This document shows, piece after piece, positions 56,220-64,000 of a stretch of DNA of 64,000 bases. The stretch spans positions 186,561 through 250,560 of the forward strand of contig NZ_AZFE01000032.1 in assembly GCF_001434315.1 (NCBI RefSeq), in the 5' to 3' direction. Origin of the DNA: Paucilactobacillus oligofermentans DSM 15707 = LMG 22743 (lineage in GTDB: Bacteria; Bacillota; Bacilli; Lactobacillales; Lactobacillaceae). Position numbers and translations under genes: made by a program. The notes under the pieces are model-generated. The model worked only from the letters and a program-made list of their open reading frames with translations. It had not been told where the DNA came from and did no database searches. How positions within the stretch are numbered: the stretch's first letter is position 1; every line of letters starts with the position of its first letter.

Positions 56220-57461
56220 GTGACTAAATATAATGATTTATTAGAACGCTTTATTGGTTATGTTAAACAAGAAACACGGTCTAATGATAAAAGTAGGACG
56301 ATTCCATCGAGTCTCAACCAAATTCAATTTGCCGAAAAATTAAAAGTTGAGTTGATAGAAATTGGGGTTAATAATGTTCGAATTAATCCGATTAATCAAT
56401 ATGTGTTAGGGACAATTAAAAGTAACTTGGATTTTGAAGTGCCTTCGATTGGCTATTTAGCACACATTGATACAGCAGATTTTAATGCTAAAAATGTATC
56501 ACCACAGATTATTGAAAAGTATGATGGAATTAGCGAAATTAAGTTAGGTGAAAGCAACTATCGGTTGAATCGTCAAGAATTTCCAGCGTTAGAAAATTAT
56601 ATTGGGCATACTTTGATTACGACTGATGGAACGACACTATTGGGCGCTGATGATAAAGCTGGCGTTGCTGAAATTGTGACAATGGCAAAATATTTAGTCG
56701 AACATCCAGAAGTTAAACATGGTGATATTCAACTTGGATTTGGACCAGATGAGGAAATTGGAAGCGGTGCGGATCAGTTTGATGTTCAAGATTTTGATGC
56801 TGATTTTGCGTATACAGTCGATGGCGGACCATTGGGCGAACTAGAATTTGAAACCTTTAATGCAGCGATGGCTGAAATTACGATTGAGGGGAAGGATGTT
56901 CATACCGCAACCGCTAAAAATGTCATGATTAATGCTTTACAAGTGGCCTTTGAATTAAATAGTAAATTGCCAATTCATGATCGGCCAGAGCTAACAGATG
57001 GTCGTGAAGGCTTCTTTCATTTAGATAAATTATCAGGGACGGTTGATCACGCTGTAATGGAATATATTATTCGTGATCATGATCAACATAAATTTGCAAA
57101 TCGCAAGCTAGCGTTAGAAAATATTGTAGATGCTTTAAATGAAATCTATGGTGATAACCGAGTGCAGTTAAAATTGGTTGATCAATATTACAATATGCGT
57201 GAAGTGATTGAAGAACACATGGAGGTTGTTGAAATCGCGAAAACTGCAATGGAAGATTTAGGAATTGAACCCGTTATTTATCCGGTCCGTGGTGGGACAG
57301 ATGGGTCTAAAATTTCATTTATGGGATTACCAACCCCTAATCTGTTTGCAGGTGGTGAAAATATGCATTCACGATTTGAATTTGTTTCGCTTGAGGTAAT
57401 GAAACAAGCAGTTGATGTGTTATTAAAAATTAATGAATTAAATGTTAAGTATAAAAAATAA
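56220..57461 (+). CDS. pepT: Peptidase T (tripeptide aminopeptidase)
   Basis: 413 aa, M20 family. Two-zinc site: YLAHIDTADFN, TLLGADDKAGVAEI, GFGPDEEIGSGAD, AYTVDGGPLGELE and FAGGENMHSRFE. Removes N-terminal residues from tripeptides in the cytoplasm. GTG start with GAGG seven bases upstream. Confidence 0.96.
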   Translation: MTKYNDLLERFIGYVKQETRSNDKSRTIPSSLNQIQFAEKLKVELIEIGVNNVRINPINQYVLGTIKSNLDFEVPSIGYLAHIDTADFNAKNVSPQIIEKYDGISEIKLGESNYRLNRQEFPALENYIGHTLITTDGTTLLGADDKAGVAEIVTMAKYLVEHPEVKHGDIQLGFGPDEEIGSGADQFDVQDFDADFAYTVDGGPLGELEFETFNAAMAEITIEGKDVHTATAKNVMINALQVAFELNSKLPIHDRPELTDGREGFFHLDKLSGTVDHAVMEYIIRDHDQHKFANRKLALENIVDALNEIYGDNRVQLKLVDQYYNMREVIEEHMEVVEIAKTAMEDLGIEPVIYPVRGGTDGSKISFMGLPTPNLFAGGENMHSRFEFVSLEVMKQAVDVLLKINELNVKYKK

Positions 57462-57495
57462 ACTTCGTTGAGTTTTCAACGAAGTTTGTTTTTTT
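57460..57495. terminator. Bidirectional terminator after pepT
   Basis: AAACTTCGTTG with CAACGAAGTTT around AGTTTT, then GTTTTTTT. Confidence 0.93.
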
Positions 57496-57503
57496 ATATT
57501 AAA

Positions 57504-57701
57504 TTATTTACTTGGAGCTTCAGCACTTTTAGTAATCCAACTGAATGCATTAGCAGCAAATAGTCCCATAACAATTGATAAAACTCCCATTGTAACTGGG
57601 CTAATTGTTAAAATATCAAGTTGCCCACAAATATAACCTAGGACTTCACCTAAGATTAATGCCCAAAAAGCAGCAGTTATGTTTGCCATAATAAGACGCA
57701 T
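57504..57701 (-). CDS. DUF2929/YjzD-like small membrane protein
   Basis: 65 aa from ATG 57701, with GAGGTG six bases upstream; the longer frame to 57794 has no ribosome site. Two spans (ITAAFWALILGEVLGYICG and VTMGVLSIVMGLFAANAF). Resembles short DUF2929 proteins found near dnaE. Function unknown. Confidence 0.7.
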   Translation of the reverse strand: MRLIMANITAAFWALILGEVLGYICGQLDILTISPVTMGVLSIVMGLFAANAFSWITKSAEAPSK

Positions 57702-57938
57702 CTTCTTCACCTCACATAATATAGACACTAGTTTATCACAAATTAGAAAAAAGTGTAAAAAAAATTCATAACTAATAATATTGGTATACTTCAAAAAAAT
57801 GTTGTTTATTGATGCTATAATTGATAGTATAGATGTTATTAGGTTTACAAGAACGATATTGGTATATCTTAATGATTTTTTCTGGTCAACGGTTAATGAC
57901 TATTATTTGATATAATCAATGTGAAAGGGAGTTAGTAT

Positions 57939-60900
57939 ATGAGCTTTGTACCGTTACAAGTCCTCAGTAGCTACAGTTTACTGAAAAGTACCTCACAAAT
58001 TAAACAGCTAGTTGCGAGTGCCAAAGATCGTGGATATACTGCTCTAGCAATTACCGATGAAAATATTTTATATGGTGTCTTTGATTTTTATAATGAGTCA
58101 ATTAAACAGGGCATTAAGCCAGTTATTGGAATGACATTAGTTTTACCATCCAGTGCGATTTCAGATGGTGATCAACGATTAGTATTATTGGCTAAGAATT
58201 ATGAAGGTTATCGTAATTTAATGAAAATTACGACGACAATCCAAACGATAGAACGTGGGAAATCAATCAATCTCGATGATTTAACTGATTGGTTTGGTGA
58301 TTTATTTGTAATTCTACCGACAGATAACGATGTCTATCGCTTAATTCAAGCTGGTCAAGCTGAAACAGCGGTAGCATATTTTGATAATCTTGCTAAATCG
58401 GTCGATGAATCAAGTTTACTAATCGGAATCAATCCAGGTGTTGATGCAATTTTACAGCAAACAATTCAGCAGTTTGCTGATCAGCGTGGCTCGAAATTAG
58501 TTGGACTTACTAGAGTAGGCTATTTAAATGCAGATGATCATTTTGCTGTAGAAGTTTTGCGTTCGATTGAACGTGGTGATCAGATGAATCATCCTGAAGA
58601 ATTAGCTAAACAGTCAGGTGATCATTATCTTAAAACTGCTGCTGAAATTGAGCGAGACTTTAAACAAGTCGGGTTAAGTGAAGCGGCTAATATGACACAA
58701 ATTATTGCTGCTAAAACGGATGTTAAGTTAGAATTCCAAGCAACCATATTGCCGAAATTTAAAAATGAAAGTAAGACAGACTCGTTTACTTATTTAAAAC
58801 ATTTATGTGTTGAGGGGCTAAAACGGCGCCAACTTGCTGAAAATTTCACCCTAGATGATTATCGTCAGCGACTTGCGCAAGAATTAAAAATTATTCATGC
58901 AATGGGATTTGATGATTATTTCTTAATCGTGGGGGATGTAATTGCCTACGCGCATCAAAATAAAATTATGACTGGTCCTGGTCGTGGATCAGCGGCTGGA
59001 TCATTAGTAGCATATTCATTGGCAATTACAGATGTAGACCCATTGCAATATGAATTACTGTTCGAGCGATTTTTGAATCCGGAACGAATTCAAATGCCGG
59101 ATATTGATTTAGACATTCCAGATGATCGCCGAGAAGAAATTTTACACTATGTTCACGATAAGTATGGGCATCAACGAGTTGCCCAAATCATTACATTTGG
59201 GACACTAGCGACGAAACAAGTATTACGTGACGTCGGTCGAGTATTCGGTTTGTCACAGTTTGAAGCCAGTGAATGGAGTAAAACTATTCCGCCAGTGTTG
59301 AAGATTACTTTAGATGAGGCTTTTAAGCAATCACAAGCATTACAAAATCTCATTGCAGATACTCCTAAAAATCAATTAATCTTTGACACCGCTAAGCGAT
59401 TAGAAGGATTGCCAAGACATTATTCAACCCATGCGGCTGGGATTGTCTTGTCCCAAGAGTCATTGGAAGATTTAGTACCACTTCAAGATGGTGGCGATGG
59501 GATGTTAATGACGCAATTTGCTAAGGATACCGTTGAAGCAATTGGATTGTTAAAAATTGATTTTTTAGGTTTACGAAATTTATCAATTTTAGATAATGCG
59601 GTTAAAATTATTCAACAAAATCACCCAGAATTTAAGCTTACCCAAGTATCGTTAGATGATGAAAAAACACTGCAACTATTTCAACAAGGCGATACGAATG
59701 GGGTTTTCCAATTTGAATCAAGTGGAATTAAAAATGTATTGCGCCGATTACATCCGGAAACGTTTGAATTAATTGTTGCGGTGAATGCATTATATCGGCC
59801 AGGGCCAATGGAAAATATTGATACCTTTATTCAACGGAAAAAAGGCAATGAACCAGTTAATTATCCGGATGATTCATTGAAGAATATTTTAGGCGTTACG
59901 TATGGAATTTTAGTTTATCAAGAACAAGTTATGCAAGTAGCTTCGAAGATGGCTAATTTTAGTTATGGCGAAGCCGATTTATTGCGGCGAGCTATGAGTA
60001 AGAAAAAGCAAAGCGTAATGGATTCAATGCGGAGTAAATTTATCCGTGGTGCTAAAGGTAATGGTTACTCAGATGAGGTAGCTGACCGAATTTTTAATTA
60101 TATTGATCAATTTGCTAATTATGGATTTAATCGATCACATGCAGTAGCCTATTCAAAATTAGCGTTTGAATTAGCATATGTTAAAGCCTGGTACCCAGCA
60201 GCGTTTTTGATTTCATTATTGAATACCGTTACGAATGATGCTACCAAAATTAGAATGTATTTAACTGAAGCCCAAAAGTATCAAGTTAAGGTTAATGGAC
60301 CAGATATTAACTTAAGCCAACGAGAATTTACATTACAAGGCGAACGAATTTTATTTGGCCTTGGGGATGTAAAAGGCTTGAGACGTGATATGATTCGCGA
60401 TTTACTTGAATTACGAAAAACTGACGGTCCGTTTACGAGCTTGTTGAATTTTATTCAACGGTTAGATTCAAAATGGCGTAAGAAAGAGTTAATTGCGCCA
60501 TTGGTATATGTCGGTGCATTCGATGGATTGGGTAATAATCGGGCTGAGTTGGTTGAAGCATTACCAAAGATTATTGATAGCGTAGAATTGACCGGTTCGA
60601 GTTTAAGCTTGTTTGAAGAATTACAACCAACAATTTCGGAACATCATGAGTTTAGTTTAGAGCAACGATTAGGATTTGAAGAAGAGTATTTAGGGGCATA
60701 TCTATCTGGTCATCCAGTGAGTCAATATACTGAAGCTGGGGCACAATTAGGTATTACACCGATAACCGAATTAGTAAATCAAGCTAAAGTTAAAATCTTT
60801 GTTTTTGTGACAAATGTTAAAGTGATTCGGACTAAACGTGGTGAACAAATGGCATTTGTTTCTGGTAGTGATCAAACCGGATCAATTGAAGTGACCATCT

Positions 60901-61295
60901 TTCCACAACTATTTAAACATATTGGTGATTTACTTGAAAAAAATAGAATTCTAATTGTTGAAGGAAAAGTTGAAACTGATCGTCGATTACAAGTGGTTGC
61001 TAACCAGATTCAGGATGCCAAAACGGTAATTGTTAAAAATAATCAAGCAAAGCAATCACGACGATGGGTTTTAAGAATTGATTCAGATCATGAAGATCAG
61101 CAAACGCAAATAAATTTAGAACAGCTATTAGTGCAACAAGCTGGTAATACGCCAGTAATTATTTTTGAACAACGAACTAATCAAAAGCTTATTCAACCTA
61201 AGGAGCGTTGGATTCCTGATTCGGATGGAATTCAAGCTCAATTGGTTGAGATTCTTGGAATTAAGAATGTTGTACTACAAACTATTAAACAATAG
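57939..61295 (+). CDS. dnaE: DNA polymerase III alpha subunit
   Basis: 1118 aa. N-terminal PHP domain (about 1-210), polymerase core with GPGRGSAAGSLVAYSL and PDIDLDIPDDRREEIL (catalytic Asp pair), ALYRPGPMENIDTFI, NYGFNRSHAVAYSKLA, then HhH and a C-terminal OB fold (KIFVFVTNVKVIRTKRGEQM). The Gram-positive DnaE type, working with PolC. Short intergenic gap to the transaldolase-like gene. Confidence 0.98.
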   Translation: MSFVPLQVLSSYSLLKSTSQIKQLVASAKDRGYTALAITDENILYGVFDFYNESIKQGIKPVIGMTLVLPSSAISDGDQRLVLLAKNYEGYRNLMKITTTIQTIERGKSINLDDLTDWFGDLFVILPTDNDVYRLIQAGQAETAVAYFDNLAKSVDESSLLIGINPGVDAILQQTIQQFADQRGSKLVGLTRVGYLNADDHFAVEVLRSIERGDQMNHPEELAKQSGDHYLKTAAEIERDFKQVGLSEAANMTQIIAAKTDVKLEFQATILPKFKNESKTDSFTYLKHLCVEGLKRRQLAENFTLDDYRQRLAQELKIIHAMGFDDYFLIVGDVIAYAHQNKIMTGPGRGSAAGSLVAYSLAITDVDPLQYELLFERFLNPERIQMPDIDLDIPDDRREEILHYVHDKYGHQRVAQIITFGTLATKQVLRDVGRVFGLSQFEASEWSKTIPPVLKITLDEAFKQSQALQNLIADTPKNQLIFDTAKRLEGLPRHYSTHAAGIVLSQESLEDLVPLQDGGDGMLMTQFAKDTVEAIGLLKIDFLGLRNLSILDNAVKIIQQNHPEFKLTQVSLDDEKTLQLFQQGDTNGVFQFESSGIKNVLRRLHPETFELIVAVNALYRPGPMENIDTFIQRKKGNEPVNYPDDSLKNILGVTYGILVYQEQVMQVASKMANFSYGEADLLRRAMSKKKQSVMDSMRSKFIRGAKGNGYSDEVADRIFNYIDQFANYGFNRSHAVAYSKLAFELAYVKAWYPAAFLISLLNTVTNDATKIRMYLTEAQKYQVKVNGPDINLSQREFTLQGERILFGLGDVKGLRRDMIRDLLELRKTDGPFTSLLNFIQRLDSKWRKKELIAPLVYVGAFDGLGNNRAELVEALPKIIDSVELTGSSLSLFEELQPTISEHHEFSLEQRLGFEEEYLGAYLSGHPVSQYTEAGAQLGITPITELVNQAKVKIFVFVTNVKVIRTKRGEQMAFVSGSDQTGSIEVTIFPQLFKHIGDLLEKNRILIVEGKVETDRRLQVVANQIQDAKTVIVKNNQAKQSRRWVLRIDSDHEDQQTQINLEQLLVQQAGNTPVIIFEQRTNQKLIQPKERWIPDSDGIQAQLVEILGIKNVVLQTIKQ

Positions 61296-61312
61296 AAGGG
61301 TGATTATATATT

Positions 61313-62029
61313 ATGGAACCAAAATTCGATATTGAAGTATATTCAGATGGAGCAGATATTAACGATATGCTCACAGATGCAAAGCGAGATTATGTGACTG
61401 GATTTACGACTAATCCATCATTAATGAAAAAAGCAGGCATTACGAATTATTTGGAATTTGCTAAGAATGCTATCAAGGAATTACCTGATTATGGAATTTC
61501 ATTTGAAGTTTTTGGTCATGATAATGAAACCATGAAAAAAGAGGCTGGGATTATTTCAGCTTTAGGGAAAAATGTCTTTGTTAAAATTCCAATCGTGTTA
61601 GCCGATGGAACTAGTAATGCACCATTGATTAATGATTTATCACACGCGGGAATTAAAGTTAATGTCACCGCATTATCAACGATTGAACAAGTACAAGAAA
61701 CAGTTGATAACTTAGATGATAACGTTCCGGCACTAGTGTCGATTTTTGTGGGTCGGGTTGCTGATACTGGTCAAAATCCTAATGAATTTGTGAAACAAAG
61801 TGTTGCGGTCACAAAACAACATCCGAACGCAAAATTATTGTGGGCATCAACGCGTGAAGTGATTAATGTTTATCAGGCGCAAGATATGGGCGTGGATGTA
61901 ATTACGGTTCCACCAACGATTTTAGCTAAGTTAGGAAAAACTGGTAAATCTGCTTATGATGTATCAATTGATACGGTTAAGGGATTTGATAAAGATATTT
62001 CAAGCTTAGGATTTAGTATTTTAGACTAA
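61313..62029 (+). CDS. Transaldolase-family protein (F6P aldolase-like)
   Basis: 238 aa. Class I aldolase barrel of the Fsa/TalC type: VTGFTTNPSLMKKAG, KNVFVKIPIV with the Schiff-base Lys, KVNVTALSTIEQVQ, VSIFVGRVADTGQNP and LWASTREVINVYQA. Could act as transaldolase or fructose-6-phosphate aldolase. It sits 17 bases after dnaE, in the slot used by pfkA in homofermentative lactobacilli, and pyk follows. Confidence 0.85.
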   Translation: MEPKFDIEVYSDGADINDMLTDAKRDYVTGFTTNPSLMKKAGITNYLEFAKNAIKELPDYGISFEVFGHDNETMKKEAGIISALGKNVFVKIPIVLADGTSNAPLINDLSHAGIKVNVTALSTIEQVQETVDNLDDNVPALVSIFVGRVADTGQNPNEFVKQSVAVTKQHPNAKLLWASTREVINVYQAQDMGVDVITVPPTILAKLGKTGKSAYDVSIDTVKGFDKDISSLGFSILD

Positions 62030-62040
62030 TCAAAAGCGTA

Positions 62041-62078
62041 AGTTATTTCTCTAAATTTAAGGGAAATAATGATTAAAT
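62041..62078 (+). terminator. Probable terminator after the transaldolase-like gene
   Basis: GTTATTTCTCT pairs with AGGGAAATAAT (minor mismatch); downstream T-rich tract. Confidence 0.6.
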
Positions 62079-62141
62079 TTTAATGATTATCACAGAAAAT
62101 CAGATGATACCGTTTTCATTTTTGAAACTTATCATAAACAC

Positions 62142-62170
62142 GCGACATCGATTTTAAAAAGTGATAAACT
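62142..62170 (+). promoter_or_regulatory. Candidate pyk promoter
   Basis: GCGACA (62142-62147), 17-base spacer, TAAACT (62165-62170), 59 bases before the start. Ribosome site AAAGGAGAG. Confidence 0.5.
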
Positions 62171-62229
62171 AACTTCTGTACAAAAAGGATATTTTATTGT
62201 CCGGATAACTCAAAGGAGAGATTTTACTT

Positions 62230-63651
62230 ATGAAGAAAACCAAGATCGTTAGCACACTTGGTCCTGCCAGTAGCGACGTTGATACAATTGTAAAGTTGAT
62301 TGAATCAGGAGCAAATGTTTTCCGTTTCAACTTCTCACATGGTGATCACGAAGAACACCTTGGACGTATCACAAATGTTCACACAGCCGAAGAAATTACA
62401 GGCGTTAAAGTTGGACTAATGCTAGATACTAAGGGTGCTGAAATTCGTACTACTGTTCAAGCAGAAGGTAAGATTGAATTCAACATTGGCGACAAACTAC
62501 GTATTTCAATGGATGATAGTCTTGAAGGAACACACGACAAGATTGCTGTTACTTACCCTGGATTGTTTGACGACGTTCAAGTAGGTGGACACGTATTATT
62601 CGATGATGGTTTGATCGACATGCTAATTGAAGATAAAGATGCTGCTAACAAAGAACTTGTTGTTACAGTACAAAACCATGGTTTATTAGGTTCACGTAAG
62701 GGTGTTAACGCACCTGGTGTTTCTATCAACCTTCCTGGTATTACTGAAAAAGATGCAAGCGATATTCGTTTTGGTTTAGATAACGAAATCAACTTTATTG
62801 CTGCTTCATTTGTACGTAAGCCACAAGACGTTCTTGATATTCGTGCTTTACTTGAAGAAAAGAACATGGGTCATGTTCAAATCTTCCCTAAGATCGAATC
62901 ACAAGAAGGTATTGATAACATTGATTCAATTATGGAAGTTTCAGAAGGACTTATGATTGCTCGTGGAGACATGGGTGTTGAAATTCCAGTTGAAAATGTT
63001 ACTTCAGCTCAAAAATCATTGATTCGCAAGTGTAACTTACTTGGTAAGCCAGTTATCACAGCTACACAAATGCTTGATTCAATGCAAGAAAACCCACGTC
63101 CTACACGTGCCGAAGCTTCTGATGTTGCCAATGCTGTCTTTGATGGTACTGACGCAACAATGCTTTCAGGTGAAAGCGCAAACGGAGACTACCCAGTAGA
63201 ATCTGTTGCAACAATGGCACGTATTGACGAAAAATCTGAAAATGAATTAGACGAATTCGGTACTGAAATTTTTGATTTCAATACTGCTGACGTTACAGAA
63301 GCAATTGGTTCATCAGTTGCTCTAAGTGCTGATGCACTTGGAATCAACACAATTGTTGCTGCAACTCGTTCAGGTTATACTGCACGTATGATCTCTAAAT
63401 ATCGTCCAAATGCTAACATTTTAGCACTTACATTTGACGAACGTACTCAACGTGGATTGACAGTCAACTGGGCTGTTCAACCATTCCAAGTTGAAGCACC
63501 TAAGAGCATGGATGATTTATTTGAAGAAGCTTCAGTAAAGGCTAAAGAATTTGGCTTTGCTGTAACTGGTGAAAAAATCATCGTTGTTGCTGGATTCCCT
63601 GTTGGTGAAGAAGGTACAACTAACACAATGCGTATCCAAACAATCAAATAA
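62230..63651 (+). CDS. pyk: Pyruvate kinase, short form
   Basis: 473 aa. KTKIVSTLGPASSD, FRFNFSHGDHEEH, catalytic Lys in FPKIESQEGI, MIARGDMGVEIP, TATQMLDSM and TRAEASDVANAVFDG are complete; C-terminal regulatory domain from about 355. It lacks the extra ~110-residue PEP-utiliser-like C-terminal domain seen in B. subtilis and many lactobacilli. High codon bias (many GTT, CGT, GAA) suggests strong expression. Last glycolytic step, PEP plus ADP to pyruvate plus ATP. Confidence 0.97.
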   Translation: MKKTKIVSTLGPASSDVDTIVKLIESGANVFRFNFSHGDHEEHLGRITNVHTAEEITGVKVGLMLDTKGAEIRTTVQAEGKIEFNIGDKLRISMDDSLEGTHDKIAVTYPGLFDDVQVGGHVLFDDGLIDMLIEDKDAANKELVVTVQNHGLLGSRKGVNAPGVSINLPGITEKDASDIRFGLDNEINFIAASFVRKPQDVLDIRALLEEKNMGHVQIFPKIESQEGIDNIDSIMEVSEGLMIARGDMGVEIPVENVTSAQKSLIRKCNLLGKPVITATQMLDSMQENPRPTRAEASDVANAVFDGTDATMLSGESANGDYPVESVATMARIDEKSENELDEFGTEIFDFNTADVTEAIGSSVALSADALGINTIVAATRSGYTARMISKYRPNANILALTFDERTQRGLTVNWAVQPFQVEAPKSMDDLFEEASVKAKEFGFAVTGEKIIVVAGFPVGEEGTTNTMRIQTIK

Positions 63652-63667
63652 TTTTTTGATGATTAAG

Positions 63668-63696
63668 TAGAACCTTTCGGGGTTCTATTTTTTTGT
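63668..63696 (+). terminator. Terminator of pyk
   Basis: TAGAACC (63668-63674) with GGTTCTA (63681-63687), then T7. Confidence 0.93.
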
Positions 63697-63811
63697 CTAA
63701 AATTATCGATTATGGTCTAAAATAATGATGTTTATTTTTAGTAGCTTTCATATTGGGTCATTTACGTGTAAAATGAAGAATGACGCAATATAAGAATCTC
63801 GAGGAAAAATA

Positions 63812-64000
63812 ATGAATCCAAATCTAGGAAGTATCGTAACTGCCAAAATGATCGATGAAAATGATGAATTTTATTTCGTTCAAATTGATGGTGAAACATA
63901 TAAATTACCCAAACAAGAATTAGATCAAGAATTGCATATTGGTGGCATGATTAAAGGCTTTGTTTATGAGAATGAAGATCACCAATTACAAATGACGACT
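63812..64000 (+). CDS. S1-like RNA-binding protein (CvfB/YitL family), 3'-truncated by the window edge
   Basis: 63 codons visible. MNPNLGSIVTAKMIDENDEF then YFVQIDGETYKLP, as in the first S1-like repeat of CvfB/YitL. GAGGA precedes ATG 63812. A gene of this family commonly follows pyk in lactobacilli. Confidence 0.75.
   Translation, partial: MNPNLGSIVTAKMIDENDEFYFVQIDGETYKLPKQELDQELHIGGMIKGFVYENEDHQLQMTT

Overview
The window is low-GC Gram-positive DNA with AGGAGG-type ribosome sites and gene blocks typical of Lactobacillaceae: prmA-rsmE-rel-dtd, hisS-aspS behind a T-box, rpsU-yqeY-phoH-ybeY-dgkA-era-recO-glyQS-dnaG-rpoD, and trmK-nif3-pepT-dnaE-pyk. Between dnaE and pyk, where homofermentative lactobacilli carry pfkA, there is a transaldolase-family gene, and the pyruvate kinase is the short form without the C-terminal extension. 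Both points suggest an obligately heterofermentative (phosphoketolase) relative of Leuconostoc, Weissella or the heterofermentative lactobacilli; I cannot name the genus. I saw no rRNA, tRNA, CRISPR array or intact insertion sequence.

Positions 1-23,650 are accessory and mostly about scavenging sugars. (i) 1-7,230: the end of an HTH-PfkB protein whose kinase domain has lost its catalytic Asp, then a seven-gene nucleoside operon (PsuK-like kinase, TrpF-like barrel, YczE-type membrane protein, iron alcohol dehydrogenase, CNT transporter, small membrane protein, nucleoside hydrolase) under a promoter with a perfect cre box. (ii) 7,234-12,230: two tandem ArsR-type regulators with an unusual C-terminal domain, divergent from a GH51 arabinofuranosidase and a GPH transporter. 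(iii) 12,250-16,590: a Ser-rich membrane-anchored protein, a diacetyl/acetoin reductase, and a three-gene SPFH-SHOCT / zinc-ribbon / YbjQ cassette. (iv) 16,830-23,110: a sialic acid locus with an SSS transporter, sugar isomerase-like barrel, NanK, NanE, NanA and an RpiR regulator preceded by a 12-codon leader ORF. An arsenate-reductase-like gene follows.

Positions 23,650-64,000 are mainly core: YfhO with a DUF1304 protein, translation and RNA modification enzymes, the bifunctional (p)ppGpp enzyme Rel, cell-wall amidase, fructosamine kinase, two aminoacyl-tRNA synthetase operons each behind a T-box (His/Asp with an overlapping GACAC specifier region; Gly with GGC), Nfo, Era, RecO, primase and sigma-A, a Bcr-type exporter, PepT, DnaE, and pyruvate kinase. 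A 577-base gap between aspS and the YitT-family gene holds its own candidate promoter, hairpins and terminator and may encode an RNA.

The best candidates for something undescribed are the nucleoside operon with its apparently dead-kinase regulator and Cys-less TrpF-like enzyme, the SPFH/zinc-ribbon/YbjQ cassette, and the structured aspS-downstream region. Functions are read from motifs and context only; no database search was possible.
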